Shown here piece by piece: positions 8,869 through 18,888 of a DNA stretch of 64,000 nt. A program made the translations under genes and the position numbers. This DNA comes from Rhodospirillaceae bacterium (lineage in GTDB: Bacteria > Pseudomonadota > Alphaproteobacteria > Rhodospirillales > UBA2165), in assembly GCA_018649725.1 (NCBI GenBank), contig JABIHH010000063.1:1-64000 (forward strand), given 5' to 3'. How positions within the stretch are numbered: the stretch's first letter is position 1; each line of letters starts with the position of its first letter. The notes under the pieces were generated by a model. That model searched no databases, was not told the DNA's origin, and saw only the letters and a list, made by a program, of their open reading frames with translations.

Positions 8869-10662
8869 ATGGAACAAAAGAACCTGCTTCTCGCCATCGT
8901 ATTATCGGCCATTATCATGGTTGGTTTTCAATGGTATAGCGCCAGTCAACGACCCGAACAGCCGGTGCAGACAGCTGAACAGAAAAAAGCTGCCGCAATT
9001 AAGCCCGGTACGGCGACATCGCCTGCCTTGCCGTCGACCAGTCCTGGAACAACTCTATCAGCGCCTTCAAGCGTTCCCGGCGCGCCCGGCGTCGCCGTTC
9101 CGCTGCCAGGCGTAAATGGCGCTGCTCAAAAAGCTGAGGAGCTCAAAAAAGCCCTCACCGCATCGCCTCGTTTGAGAATTGAATCAGACCGCGTCACCGG
9201 CTCTATTTCCCTAGTCGGGGCCCGGATCGATGATCTGACCTTGAAGGATTACCGCGAGACCATTGAGAAAGACAGTAAGAACATTTCGCTGCTCCTTCCC
9301 TTTGGCAGCTCCAACCCATATTACGCTGATTTCGGCTGGGTATCGGCTGACACCAAAGTGCCGGATGCCAACACTGTGTGGACGGCCAGCAATCAGACTT
9401 TATCACCTAAAGCGCCGGTTAATTTAACGTGGCAAAATCCGGCGGGCGTGAAATTTATTCAAGAATTATCGCTCGATGAAAATTACATGTTTTCCGTTAA
9501 TCAACGGGTTGAGAACAGCGGAAATAAACCGGCAACAGTTTTCCCCTTTGGTCGCATTTCCCGAACCGGCACGCCGGAAATTACTGATTTTTACATTCTC
9601 CATGAAGGTCTGCTGGGCGTCTTTGACGGTGTCCTAACCGAAATAGATTATGATGAGATTCAGGAAACCAAGCTGGTTCAAAACAAGACCAAAGGCGGCT
9701 GGATCGGCATCACCGACAAATACTGGCTGACCGCTTTAATCCCCGATCAGAAATCCGCCACCGACACGCGATTCTCCGATCAGATCCAAAAGAAGCTCGA
9801 TACCTATCAAGTCGATTTCAGAGGCGATGCGCAAACGATCGCACCGGGTGCCACAGCTGAGACCAGCAGCAAATTTTTTGCCGGTGCAAAAGAAGCTCAG
9901 TTGATTATCGACTATCGTGATCAGCATAATATCTCTCGCTTCGATCTGGCGATTGATTGGGGCTGGTTTGAATTCCTCACCAAGCCGATCTTTTTTGCGC
10001 TGGTTTATTTCACCGATTACCTCGGCAATATGGGTCTCTCAATCCTCTTGCTGACGGTTTTGATCAAACTCGCTTTCTTCCCGCTGGCCAATAAATCTTA
10101 CCGCGCGATGAGCAAAATGAAATTGCTCCAGCCGGAAATGGTTAAGTTACGCGAGCGCTTCAAAGACGACCGCGCGCGGATGAACCAGGAAGTTATGCAG
10201 CTCTATAAGCGCGAGAAAGCCAATCCGGCGTCTGGCTGCTTGCCCATCCTGCCACAGATCCCGGTGTTCTTCGCGCTCTATAAAGTGGTGTTCGTCACCA
10301 TCGAGCTGCGCCACGCGCCGTTCTATGGCTGGATCCACGATTTGTCTGCCGCCGATCCGTTGACGCCGTTCAACTTGTTCGGTCTGATCAATTGGACGCC
10401 GCCGGAAATTATAGCCATCGGTGTGTGGCCGATCATTATGGGCGTGACCATGTTCATTCAGCAAAAGCTGAACCCACCACCACCTGATCCGATGCAGGCT
10501 AAAATTTTCATGTTCCTGCCGATCATGTTTACTTTCATGCTGGCCCGCTTCCCGGCTGGTCTGGTGATCTATTGGGCCTGGAACAACGCGCTCTCGGTTT
10601 TGCAGCAATATGTTATTATGCGCAAAGCCGGTGCGCCAATTGGTAACCCAAAGAAAACCTAA
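8869..10662 (+). CDS. yidC: Membrane protein insertase YidC
   Basis: YidC/Oxa1 insertase of the inner membrane, acting alone or with SecYEG. The 597-residue length is typical of Gram-negative proteins. The N-terminal anchor is NLLLAIVLSAIIMVGFQWYSA, followed by a Pro/Ala-rich linker (about 35-85) and the periplasmic beta-domain to about residue 360. The conserved C-terminal insertase region includes FFALVYFTDYLGNMGLSILLLTVLIKLAFFPLANKSYRAMSKM, with a positively charged residue in the groove helix, and NPASGCLPILPQIPVFFALYKVV. The last segments are MFLPIMFTFMLARFPAGLVIYWAWNN. It belongs to the rpmH cluster. Confidence 0.98.
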   Translation: MEQKNLLLAIVLSAIIMVGFQWYSASQRPEQPVQTAEQKKAAAIKPGTATSPALPSTSPGTTLSAPSSVPGAPGVAVPLPGVNGAAQKAEELKKALTASPRLRIESDRVTGSISLVGARIDDLTLKDYRETIEKDSKNISLLLPFGSSNPYYADFGWVSADTKVPDANTVWTASNQTLSPKAPVNLTWQNPAGVKFIQELSLDENYMFSVNQRVENSGNKPATVFPFGRISRTGTPEITDFYILHEGLLGVFDGVLTEIDYDEIQETKLVQNKTKGGWIGITDKYWLTALIPDQKSATDTRFSDQIQKKLDTYQVDFRGDAQTIAPGATAETSSKFFAGAKEAQLIIDYRDQHNISRFDLAIDWGWFEFLTKPIFFALVYFTDYLGNMGLSILLLTVLIKLAFFPLANKSYRAMSKMKLLQPEMVKLRERFKDDRARMNQEVMQLYKREKANPASGCLPILPQIPVFFALYKVVFVTIELRHAPFYGWIHDLSAADPLTPFNLFGLINWTPPEIIAIGVWPIIMGVTMFIQQKLNPPPPDPMQAKIFMFLPIMFTFMLARFPAGLVIYWAWNNALSVLQQYVIMRKAGAPIGNPKKT

Positions 10663-10694
10663 CATCGCGTCTGACGACCACCTAGGATAGGTTT

Positions 10695-11336
10695 ATGGAA
10701 CTCAATGATCAGGATCTGGAGCAAGGCCGCGTTCTGTTTGCCCAGAACTGCGAGTTCCTGATCAGCGCGGCGTCGTTTGAGCAACTGCCCGATAGCGAAT
10801 TACCTGAGATCGCCTTTGCTGGGCGATCCAATGTCGGCAAATCCAGCCTGCTGAACGCCCTGACAGGACGCAAAAATCTCGCCCGCACCTCCAACACACC
10901 GGGCCGGACCCAGCAGGTTAACTTTTTTGACCTTGGTGGCCGCATGATGCTGACCGATTTGCCGGGCTATGGGTATGCCAGGGCAACCAAATCGGTGGTT
11001 GAAAAATGGACCCGCTTAATAAAAAGCTATCTCAAAGGCCGCGTCCAATTGCGCCGGGTTTGCCTGCTGATTGATTCTCGCCATGGCCTCAAAGCAACCG
11101 ACCACGAAGCAATGGATTTGATGGATGGGGCGGCTGTCGCCTATCAGATCATCCTCACCAAATGCGACAAGATCAAAGCCTCCGAGCTCGAGAAACTACT
11201 TGAGAAAACCCATAAAGAAATTGCCAAACATGTCGCAGCTCACCCGGAAATAATGGTCACCAGCTCGGCAAAATCCAAAGGGATCGAAGAATTGCGCGCT
11301 GCCCTGACAACGCTGGCCAATTCAGCGGCTGAATAA
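10695..11336 (+). CDS. yihA: Ribosome biogenesis GTPase YihA/YsxC (EngB)
   Basis: Small essential GTPase needed for 50S subunit maturation. The 213-residue protein has all GTPase motifs: G1 AFAGRSNVGKSSLLNAL, G2 NTPGRTQ, G3 DLPGYGYA, G4 TKCDK and G5 SSAKSKG. It starts 32 bases after yidC, with an AGGATAGG region before the ATG, so it is probably transcribed with the upstream genes. The yidC-yihA-argB order is the common alphaproteobacterial arrangement. Confidence 0.97.
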   Translation: MELNDQDLEQGRVLFAQNCEFLISAASFEQLPDSELPEIAFAGRSNVGKSSLLNALTGRKNLARTSNTPGRTQQVNFFDLGGRMMLTDLPGYGYARATKSVVEKWTRLIKSYLKGRVQLRRVCLLIDSRHGLKATDHEAMDLMDGAAVAYQIILTKCDKIKASELEKLLEKTHKEIAKHVAAHPEIMVTSSAKSKGIEELRAALTTLANSAAE

Positions 11337-11428
11337 GCCAGCAAATAAATTTATAAAATTATTGGCGATTTACAGATAGTTAGGCTAAAGTCGCGCGCCT
11401 TAAGGATAAATCTAGCTTAAAGAATAAA

Positions 11429-12352
11429 ATGATGAGTAATACAGAAGACAAATTGAAGGAAAAGTCCCTGGAAAGATCCATGGCGCAAGCCGCTGTGCTG
11501 AGCGAAGCGCTGCCCTATATGCGGCGCCACGCGGGTGAGACCTTTGTCGTTAAGTATGGCGGACATGCAATGGGCGACCCGGCTTTGGCGAAGCTGTTTG
11601 CCAATGACATTGTTCTGCTGGAGCATGTCGGCATTAATCCGATTGTCGTTCATGGCGGCGGGCCGCAGATCGCCGAGATGCTGGAGCGGCTAAAAATCCA
11701 AAGCTCTTTTGTCGATGGCCTGCGGGTCACCGATGCGGAAACTGTTGAAGTTGTCGAAATGGTTTTGGCCGGCAAGATTAACAAACAAATCGCTGCGGCT
11801 ATCAATGACGCCGGTGGTTTTGCAGTTGGGCTTTCCGGCAAAGACGGTAATCTCATCAAGGCTTCAAAGGTTAGGCGGACCCAGCGCGACCCCGATTCCA
11901 ATATCGAGAAAATTCTTGATCTCGGTTTTGTCGGTGAGCCTAAAAGCATTACCACCCATGTCTTGGAAGTCTTTAAAGAGACCGACATGATCCCGGTTAT
12001 TGCGCCTATTGGTGCCGGTGATAAAGGTGAGACCTATAACATTAACGCCGATACGGCAGCCGGGGCGATTGCTTCAGCGATGACCGCCAAGCGGCTCTTA
12101 TTGCTAACCGATGTCGCTGGCGTGTTAGACGCCGATGGCAAGTTGATCCAGAAAATGGATGCCAAGCAGGCGCGAAAACTTATTGAAGACGGTACCATCC
12201 AGGGCGGCATGATCCCCAAGATCGAGACCTGCCTGAACGCGGTTGACGACGGTGTCGATGCCGCCGTCATTATTGATGGTCGGGTGCCGCATGCTTTATT
12301 GCTGGAACTCTTTACCGAGCACGGTGCTGGTACACTCATCGAAGCAAATTAG
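11429..12352 (+). CDS. argB: Acetylglutamate kinase
   Basis: Second enzyme of arginine synthesis; phosphorylates N-acetylglutamate with ATP in the cytoplasm. The 307-residue protein shows the amino-acid-kinase fold motifs [11 protein letters not shown] (phosphate-binding Lys), [47 protein letters not shown] and [14 protein letters not shown]. Two in-frame ATG codons, 11429 and 11432, follow each other and either could be used. It ends 8 bases from the convergent diguanylate cyclase gene. argG lies elsewhere in the window at 30.5-31.7 kb, so arginine genes are scattered. Confidence 0.98.
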   Translation: MMSNTEDKLKEKSLERSMAQAAVLSEALPYMRRHAGETFVVKYGGHAMGDPALAKLFANDIVLLEHVGINPIVVHGGGPQIAEMLERLKIQSSFVDGLRVTDAETVEVVEMVLAGKINKQIAAAINDAGGFAVGLSGKDGNLIKASKVRRTQRDPDSNIEKILDLGFVGEPKSITTHVLEVFKETDMIPVIAPIGAGDKGETYNINADTAAGAIASAMTAKRLLLLTDVAGVLDADGKLIQKMDAKQARKLIEDGTIQGGMIPKIETCLNAVDDGVDAAVIIDGRVPHALLLELFTEHGAGTLIEAN

Positions 12353-12360
12353 AGCCGCCT

Positions 12361-14058
12361 TTATTCTGAAACTTCATCAAAGGCAAAACCGCCTTTGCCT
12401 TGGCGTTTAACCTTATACATGGCTTCATCGGCCCGGCCCATTAGTTGATCAAGCTGTTCATCGCTTCCCGAATTGTACATTGAGACACCAATCGAGAGCC
12501 CCAACGGATGATCATCATCGCCGGAATACTCTCTAAATATCAGGCTGTCTTCAATCATTGCCTGGGCGCGCGTTTCGGCGCTTACGACATCCATGCCATC
12601 AAGCCACACGGCAAACTCATCACCGCCGAACCTCGCCACCGCGTCACCGGGTCGAGAATGCTTTTCTAAAAAGCGCGCCAGGGCCATTAAAACTTCGTCG
12701 CCGCGATGATGACCATGCACATCATTAACCAGTTTGAAATTATCGAGGTCGACAAAAAGCAAGGCAGCCGTACCACCGGAATGTTGCAGCCGCTCCATCC
12801 GGCGTGGCAGTTCTTCTTCTAAGAAAGCGCGGCGGTTTAACAAGCCGGTGAGCTCATCGGTACGCGACAATCGCAAAATACGCTCATGATGCATCACCCG
12901 CTCAATCGCAATACCGAGTTGATCAGAGACCGTATCAATGAGCGTAAGTTCATCGGCTGACCAATCGGTGGTTTGATCGCCGCGCCAAACACAAATCGCG
13001 CCATTAACGTGTTGGCGATAACCGGTCGACGCAAGTAGACCGCTCCAATTGTCATCTGATATTGCCTGAGCCCCTTGAACGGTTTCGATCAGCTTAAATA
13101 CTTCATCATCTGGTGGCATGGCTTCTTCATCGCCGTATTTTGCCGTCATAACGAAATTTTTGCTGCCGCTGGAATATTCATCGCGGGTATAGATTTTGCA
13201 GCCAGCAAAGCCAGAAGCACGGACAATATATTTGATCGAGCCAGTCAGGGTTTTCAAAGGCTCAACTTCATCTCGAATAATACCAACGAGATGTTTCAGC
13301 AGTTTCTCCCGAATGCGTGCTTCGTCCAGAGCTGCTTTGCGAAGACTGTCTTCGGTAAAATCGCGGCACACGCCGCGGCTGCCCCGCCAGGCGCCGTGAT
13401 TGTCAAATAATGGCAAAGATGAGGCTCTTAATTGTGCAATGCTGCCATCCTGGCGGCGCATATTTACATCGATATCAGTGGCCGGCTCGGTGGCGGAAAA
13501 GGGGGAGGGCACACTTCGCTTGGTCGGCTCCAAACCAAAGGCAGCCGGATTCTGGCCCATAAAATCATCAGAGGCGTAATCCAATGCGCCGCCTGGCGAA
13601 ATAAAGATGAACGTGCCCTCGGGCCCGATCTCCCAGGCAAAGTCGCTTGAAACATCAACAAGGTCTTTATATCGCGCTCGTGAATCCACCAAAGCTGACA
13701 TCATGTTGCGCTCAAATGTTTGATCACGGGTCAGTAATAAAATGGCCTCACCATCTTGGACCGGCACGGCCGTAACATCGAGCTGCGTTTCATCACCAAC
13801 AACCACGCCATCGAGATTAGCCCCAACCCCGCTTAAGGCATTTTGGAGAAGATCATTGAGCGAATCTCGACTGCCATTAGAAACAAGGTCTGCCAGCACT
13901 TCACCTGCTGCATTACTTCCCAAAACAGTGCCGTCAGAGCTGACCAGGACAGCGCCTTCCGGATAGTTTTCCAGAAAGCTTGACGGTGCAGCATTCAGCG
14001 CGCCTAAGACCTTAGTCGATAATTCTTTAAGTGCTCCGTTAAGTGTTTGGCCAAACAT
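12361..14058 (-). CDS. PAS-GAF-GGDEF diguanylate cyclase
   Basis: Cytoplasmic protein of 565 residues without clear membrane segments. A degenerate PAS-like region lies near 15-110, a second PAS near 130-235, a GAF-like domain near 260-390 and a GGDEF domain from about 400 to the end. The active site is intact: FGGDEF with GGDEF at 478-482. The RxxD inhibitory site is also present as RPGD exactly five residues before it, so feedback inhibition by c-di-GMP is expected. The nearby motifs DLDNFKLVND and RADEAMYKVKRQGK are standard. It lies 80 bases downstream of the EAL gene on the same strand, suggesting a paired synthesis and breakdown module. Confidence 0.94.
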   Translation of the reverse strand: MFGQTLNGALKELSTKVLGALNAAPSSFLENYPEGAVLVSSDGTVLGSNAAGEVLADLVSNGSRDSLNDLLQNALSGVGANLDGVVVGDETQLDVTAVPVQDGEAILLLTRDQTFERNMMSALVDSRARYKDLVDVSSDFAWEIGPEGTFIFISPGGALDYASDDFMGQNPAAFGLEPTKRSVPSPFSATEPATDIDVNMRRQDGSIAQLRASSLPLFDNHGAWRGSRGVCRDFTEDSLRKAALDEARIREKLLKHLVGIIRDEVEPLKTLTGSIKYIVRASGFAGCKIYTRDEYSSGSKNFVMTAKYGDEEAMPPDDEVFKLIETVQGAQAISDDNWSGLLASTGYRQHVNGAICVWRGDQTTDWSADELTLIDTVSDQLGIAIERVMHHERILRLSRTDELTGLLNRRAFLEEELPRRMERLQHSGGTAALLFVDLDNFKLVNDVHGHHRGDEVLMALARFLEKHSRPGDAVARFGGDEFAVWLDGMDVVSAETRAQAMIEDSLIFREYSGDDDHPLGLSIGVSMYNSGSDEQLDQLMGRADEAMYKVKRQGKGGFAFDEVSE

Positions 14059-14138
14059 GATTTATTATCGTTCCGCGATTTAGGGTATACAGCTTATATA
14101 TGGGTGGTTTCGGCACAAATTAAACCGCTAATTCAAAC

Positions 14139-15824
14139 TCATAGGCTTGAGCGAACAATATGGCCGGATTCATCAAAGACCTCGATATCCGTCGATGGCT
14201 CACCGAACATGAATCCCTGAACGTAATCAACACCGCAATCCCTGACAAATTTCAAGGTATCATCGTCATCAATATATTCAGCAATGGTTTGAACGTCGAT
14301 ATCCTTGCACAAGCGCGCCAAAGCCGACAAGAAGGCCTTACCTTTGCGGGCCATGAGCGCATTTTTAACGGCACTACCATCAAGCTTCACGACATCTACT
14401 TCGAGACTGGCGAGGTATTGAAAGCTTGCTGCGCCGGCGCCGAAATCATCGAGGCAGACCTCATACCCTTCATCACGGAGCGTTTGGAAAAACCGATTGG
14501 CTGTCACCAGATCGGCAATTCGTGAGGATTCGGTTATTTCAAACAGCAACTTACCGCGCGCCCAAAAGTTTAATTTCAACAATTCCTGCAGGCCTTTGAG
14601 GTAATTCATATTGGTGATCGAGTTACCCGAGATATTCACCGCGATCGAATAGTCTTGGTCACGATGCTCAAACAGCCACTCAATGACTTTTTTCGCCATC
14701 GCCAGATCAAACTGCCAGATCAGACCAACTTCCTCGGCGAAGGTAATGGTTTCAAACGGGCTGACGCCTTCAGCTAAATTGTCGAACCGGACCAGCGCTT
14801 CATAGTGATGGATCTTACTGGTTGAAATATGAATGATCGGATGAAAAGCAACTTTGAATTTTCCGCCGGCAACGATGTCTCTAAATTCCTGCACCGAATG
14901 CATGGCTTCATCTACCATACCAGATAAATTCGAAGTAAAATCTTGGAGATTAAAATCACTGCCTTTGCCGGTTTTAAATTTGTTCATGGCGAACATCAGA
15001 CCATTGGCGAGATCTTCATCTTCGACATCATTGTCAGCGACGTCAAAAGTGGCCGCCTCGGCCTCAACACCTTCGCCGGTGGGATCAATTTCCTTGGTCG
15101 CTTGCGACAACTGATCTTGGATGTCTTGGATATCGACAGAGGCATCATGCACCAGGGCATATTTGCCGTCGGCAACTTCGGCTGCCGCATCGCCATTGAT
15201 CGAATTGGCCCGCAAAGAGGCACTCACCGTATCGACTAAAGATTTTTCAGCATCGTCGTCCAGACGATCTTTCAGCTTTTCCATATCCGGCATGGATACC
15301 AAGCTCACCTCGGCTTCAATACCGGCTTCTTTGGCCTCTTTCAGTTGCTGGCCGGCGAGTTCGGAAAAGGTCTCGGAGGTATAGAGACCGCTTTCGCCAT
15401 CGCGTGACAGGTTTTTTCCAGACGGCGTTGTTGTGCTGGTCGCCCCTGCCCGCAAAGCCAAAAAGAAGTGATCACTAAAATCGCCGAGACGATAGCCGGC
15501 GAAAGAAAGCGGCTGGGAGTCCCGTTGCTCAGAACTTAGCCGAATGGTGGCATTTTCAATGCGCCCGCGTTTTTTGGCAATATTGATCAGTTGTTGGGCC
15601 AGGGTCCGGTCACCTTCGGCGACCAGATCAATAAAATTTTTGCCCATCAGATCTGCCGGCGCACAACCGATCAATGCTTCCGTCGTCCCGGCAGCGAAAG
15701 TTACTTCCTGAGCTTCGTTCAACTCGATCAGCGCATCTGCCCAGCAAAATGCAAAGGCAACAAACCGGTCACGCTCCGAACGCGCATCGGCAACTTGATT
15801 TTCTGGTGTCGTGTCAGTTACCAT
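14139..15824 (-). CDS. PAS, degenerate GGDEF and EAL c-di-GMP phosphodiesterase
   Basis: Cytoplasmic protein of 561 residues. A PAS-like region spans about 22-125. Residues 145-235 look like a decayed GGDEF domain (LYTSETFSELAGQQL near the start, and EVADGKYALV where RFGGDEFAVW is expected). The EAL domain (about 315-550) keeps the catalytic set: Glu342 in YEALVRF, NISG, FEITES, DDFGAG, VKLDGS, AEYID and VQGF. It should hydrolyse c-di-GMP. The degenerate GGDEF could be a GTP-binding regulatory part, as in other hybrid phosphodiesterases; that is inference. It runs in tandem with the diguanylate cyclase that follows. Confidence 0.9.
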   Translation of the reverse strand: MVTDTTPENQVADARSERDRFVAFAFCWADALIELNEAQEVTFAAGTTEALIGCAPADLMGKNFIDLVAEGDRTLAQQLINIAKKRGRIENATIRLSSEQRDSQPLSFAGYRLGDFSDHFFLALRAGATSTTTPSGKNLSRDGESGLYTSETFSELAGQQLKEAKEAGIEAEVSLVSMPDMEKLKDRLDDDAEKSLVDTVSASLRANSINGDAAAEVADGKYALVHDASVDIQDIQDQLSQATKEIDPTGEGVEAEAATFDVADNDVEDEDLANGLMFAMNKFKTGKGSDFNLQDFTSNLSGMVDEAMHSVQEFRDIVAGGKFKVAFHPIIHISTSKIHHYEALVRFDNLAEGVSPFETITFAEEVGLIWQFDLAMAKKVIEWLFEHRDQDYSIAVNISGNSITNMNYLKGLQELLKLNFWARGKLLFEITESSRIADLVTANRFFQTLRDEGYEVCLDDFGAGAASFQYLASLEVDVVKLDGSAVKNALMARKGKAFLSALARLCKDIDVQTIAEYIDDDDTLKFVRDCGVDYVQGFMFGEPSTDIEVFDESGHIVRSSL

Positions 15825-16105
15825 TTAATATTGCAGGATGCTTTTGGAGTTGTCTCCAAAAACGACCAGCCTTCTGCTTTATTCTTTTTTTTGGGGCACT
15901 TTTTTCTAGTATAGCTGCTCTCATCGATTTGTTTAATCAATAATTGTCTTCACTGTATAGATGGTAAATAACTTACATTTTCCAAGCTAATGCACTCATT
16001 TATTTTGCTCAAGATGACCTGAATTAAAAAATTTCTTTGGTTTTTCTACGGATTTTATGGGGATTTTGCTGGGAATGTCTCAAAAAAATCGCGATATTCC
16101 CTGGT
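15825..16105. other. Intergenic region, AT-rich, between divergent genes
   Basis: About 280 bases separate the EAL gene (minus strand) from the HAD gene (plus strand). It is T-rich near 15890-15910 and must hold promoters in both directions. I find no convincing RNA gene, repeat or coding frame. If the HAD gene starts at 16037 instead of 16106, the gap is shorter. Confidence 0.5.
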
Positions 16106-16780
16106 ATGTCAAAACACCCCTCAGAATTACGTGACATAGAGACCTGGATTTTCGATCTCGATAACACGCTCTATCACGTCTCCGCCAATTTGTTTGATCA
16201 AATAGACCGGCGCATGTGCAATTACGTCGCCGAGTTCCTAAATATACCTGCCGCCGAGGCCTATAAGGTTCAAAAGAGCTTTTTCCGCGAACACGGTACG
16301 ACGCTCCGCGGCATGATGGAATGCCATGATATGGACCCAGGGCCCTATCTTGATTACGTCCATGAAATCGACTTCTCGCCGATTGAGACAGATGAGGTTA
16401 TGGCCAAAGCCTTAGCGGCGTTGCCGGGCCGAAAAATTGTCTTTACCAATGCCGCGACCGACTACGCCCTAAAAGTAATCGAACGGCTAGGTGTCGATCA
16501 TCATATGGAGGATGTTTTTGATATTGTCGATGCTGGCTATATCCCAAAGCCTGCGCCAGAGGTTTATACCCAGTTTGTCGAAAAATACGATATTGAACCC
16601 AGCCGGGCCGTGATGGTCGAAGATATGGCCCGCAATCTCATCCCTGCCGCCGCTCTCGGCATGAAAACTGTCTGGGTCCAAACCGACCGGCCCTGGGCTC
16701 ACAGCGATGAAGAAGCGGCCGAGCCTGATTTTACCACCGACAGCCTGTCAGATTGGTTGGCCGAGGTGGTTGGGTCCTAA
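16106..16780 (+). CDS. HAD-family pyrimidine 5'-nucleotidase-like phosphatase
   Basis: HAD-superfamily hydrolase of the SDT1/PHM8-like pyrimidine 5'-nucleotidase group. Motif I is IFDLDNTLYH, with both catalytic aspartates, motif II is VFTNA, motif III is the lysine in PKPAPE, and motif IV is MVEDMARNL. The ORF track opens at 16037, but the first 23 residues (MVFLRILWGFCWECLKKIAI) do not look like this family. The ATG at 16106 gives MSKHPSELRDIETWIFDLD, a normal beginning, and a protein of 224 residues. The gene sits between argB and dapD as in other alphaproteobacteria. Exact substrate not determined. Confidence 0.9.
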   Translation: MSKHPSELRDIETWIFDLDNTLYHVSANLFDQIDRRMCNYVAEFLNIPAAEAYKVQKSFFREHGTTLRGMMECHDMDPGPYLDYVHEIDFSPIETDEVMAKALAALPGRKIVFTNAATDYALKVIERLGVDHHMEDVFDIVDAGYIPKPAPEVYTQFVEKYDIEPSRAVMVEDMARNLIPAAALGMKTVWVQTDRPWAHSDEEAAEPDFTTDSLSDWLAEVVGS

Positions 16781-16865
16781 AACTCCGGGAATACCCATTG
16801 ACATAAGCGCCCTTTGCCACCACATTCCCGACCTTGTTTACACATATTAAAAGGTAGAATTTCAA

Positions 16866-17717
16866 GTGAGTGATCAAAATTTACAGAACGCCGTTGACGC
16901 CGCGTGGGACGCGCGCGACAGCGTAAATGCTGAAACCACGGGTGAGGTGCGCGATGCCGTTGAAACGGCGCTGGATCTGCTGGATTCAGGCCAGGAACGC
17001 GTTGCAGAACCTATCGCCGGCAGCAATTCAGGCTGGCAGGTCAATCAATGGCTCAAAAAGGCTGTGCTGTTGTCGTTCCGGCTCAATGATATGGAACTTA
17101 TCAATAACAGCGCCGGTGACGGTAGCTGGTGGGATAAAGTACCGTCAAAATTCTCCGGCTGGACTGAAAAAGAGTTTTCAGCGGCTGGTTTCAGAGCTGT
17201 CCCCAACTGCGTTGTTCGCCGCTCGGCCTTTATTGCACCGGGTGCCGTCTTGATGCCGTCTTTTGTCAATCTCGGCGCCTATGTCGATGAAGGCACGATG
17301 GTTGATACTTGGTCAACCGTGGGCTCTTGCGCCCAGATTGGTAAAAACTGCCATCTTTCAGGCGGTGTCGGCATTGGCGGCGTGTTGGAGCCGTTGCAAG
17401 CTGATCCGGTCGTCATAGAAGACAACTGCTTTATCGGTGCCCGCTCTGAAGTCGTCGAAGGCGTCATTGTTGAAACCGGCTCAGTGTTGTCGATGGGTGT
17501 GTTTATTAGTGCCTCGACCAAGATCATTGATCGCTCAACCGGCGAAATTCATATCGGCCGTGTGCCGGCTTATTCAGTTGTTGTGCCGGGCACCTTGCCG
17601 GGCAAAGATTTGCCGGACGGCTCGCCGGGCCCAAGTCTCTATTGTGCGGTGATCGTTAAAACGGTTGATGAACAAACCCGCTCTAAAACTTCTGTCAACG
17701 ATTTGCTCAGGGACTAA
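16866..17717 (+). CDS. dapD: 2,3,4,5-tetrahydropyridine-2,6-dicarboxylate N-succinyltransferase
   Basis: Lysine/diaminopimelate pathway enzyme that succinylates tetrahydrodipicolinate using succinyl-CoA. The 283-residue product starts at GTG and shows the N-terminal helical domain, then the left-handed beta-helix of hexapeptide repeats from about residue 110 ([34 protein letters not shown]). The motifs [27 protein letters not shown] and [17 protein letters not shown] follow, and the C-terminus ends with [25 protein letters not shown]. It is 6 bases upstream of dapE, clearly one operon. Confidence 0.98.
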   Translation: MSDQNLQNAVDAAWDARDSVNAETTGEVRDAVETALDLLDSGQERVAEPIAGSNSGWQVNQWLKKAVLLSFRLNDMELINNSAGDGSWWDKVPSKFSGWTEKEFSAAGFRAVPNCVVRRSAFIAPGAVLMPSFVNLGAYVDEGTMVDTWSTVGSCAQIGKNCHLSGGVGIGGVLEPLQADPVVIEDNCFIGARSEVVEGVIVETGSVLSMGVFISASTKIIDRSTGEIHIGRVPAYSVVVPGTLPGKDLPDGSPGPSLYCAVIVKTVDEQTRSKTSVNDLLRD

Positions 17718-17723
17718 CAGCCC

Positions 17724-18884
17724 GTGGCCGTACAGGTAAATGCTCTAGATCTCTCCCGTGCCCTGATCCAGTGTTCCAGTGTGACACCGGAAGACGGCGG
17801 CGCGCAAAAAGTGCTGCAAGCAGCGCTGGAGGATCTCGGCTTTACCTGCCACAGCCAGATTTTTTCGAATAACAACACGCCAGATGTCAGCAATCTCTAT
17901 GCCCGGCTTGGATCGGCAGCGCCCAATTTCTGCTTTGCAGGTCATACCGATGTTGTACCGGTGGGGGATCTTGAAAGCTGGATTGTTGATCCGTTCGGCG
18001 CGGAAGTGAAAGACGGCGTGCTCTATGGCCGGGGTGCCTCGGATATGAAAACAGCGATTGCCTGTTTTACCGAGGCAACAGCGCGGTTTATCGGAAAGCA
18101 TGGACCAGACTTTGGCGGCTCGATCTCGCTCTTGATCACGGGTGATGAAGAAGGCCCAGCCATTAACGGCACGCGCAAACTTCTGGAGTGGACCAAAGCT
18201 CAAGGCGAAGTGCTGGATGCCTGTTTGGTCGGTGAGCCGACCAATCCGACAAGCTTGGGCGAGATGATCAAAATCGGCCGCCGCGGCAGCCTCAACGGTA
18301 CGCTGACGGTTTTTGGTGTGCAGGGCCACACCGCCTACCCGCATCTGGCCGATAACCCAATCCACCGCTTGGTGAAAATGCTGGATGTTCTGACGTCAGA
18401 AAATTTAGATGACGGCTCGGACCATTTTCAGGCCTCTACACTTCAGGTTTCAACCGTCGATGTTGGCAACCCGGCGACCAATGTGATCCCAGCCAAAGCA
18501 ACAGCGGTGTTTAACGTCCGCTATAATGATCACCACACCTCTGCGACGCTTGATAAAATGCTGCGCGAGAAACTCGACGCGATGGGCGGCGATTATGAGC
18601 TCGATATTTATGTCTCCGGCGAAAGCTTTCTGACACCGCCCGGCCCGCTTAGCGAGATCATATCTTCTGCCGTTCAGGCAGTGACCGGTGAGGTGCCAGA
18701 GCTCAGCACGACCGGCGGCACGTCGGATGCGCGCTTCATTAAAGATTACTGCCCGGTCGCCGAGTTTGGCCTAATTGGCCAGACCATGCACAAATCAAAT
18801 GAAGGCGTGGCGGTTAAGGATCTAGAAGCCCTCACTGATATTTACACCGACATACTCGACCGATATTTCGAAAAGAACGGTTAG
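17724..18884 (+). CDS. dapE: Succinyl-diaminopimelate desuccinylase
   Basis: Dinuclear zinc amidase (M20 family) that removes succinate from N-succinyl-LL-diaminopimelate. Metal ligands and catalytic residues lie in [42 protein letters not shown] and a final metal-binding His in [10 protein letters not shown]. The C-terminal [21 protein letters not shown] motif is also diagnostic. Length 386 residues is normal. The GTG start follows dapD by 6 bases, and a membrane protein gene follows by 4 bases. Confidence 0.98.
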   Translation: MAVQVNALDLSRALIQCSSVTPEDGGAQKVLQAALEDLGFTCHSQIFSNNNTPDVSNLYARLGSAAPNFCFAGHTDVVPVGDLESWIVDPFGAEVKDGVLYGRGASDMKTAIACFTEATARFIGKHGPDFGGSISLLITGDEEGPAINGTRKLLEWTKAQGEVLDACLVGEPTNPTSLGEMIKIGRRGSLNGTLTVFGVQGHTAYPHLADNPIHRLVKMLDVLTSENLDDGSDHFQASTLQVSTVDVGNPATNVIPAKATAVFNVRYNDHHTSATLDKMLREKLDAMGGDYELDIYVSGESFLTPPGPLSEIISSAVQAVTGEVPELSTTGGTSDARFIKDYCPVAEFGLIGQTMHKSNEGVAVKDLEALTDIYTDILDRYFEKNG

Positions 18885-18888
18885 CCGG

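Noticed and set aside
16037-16105. Upstream start of the HAD phosphatase (track ORF start)
   Set aside because: The extra 23 residues are hydrophobic and unlike family members. The ATG at 16106 gives a normal N-terminus.
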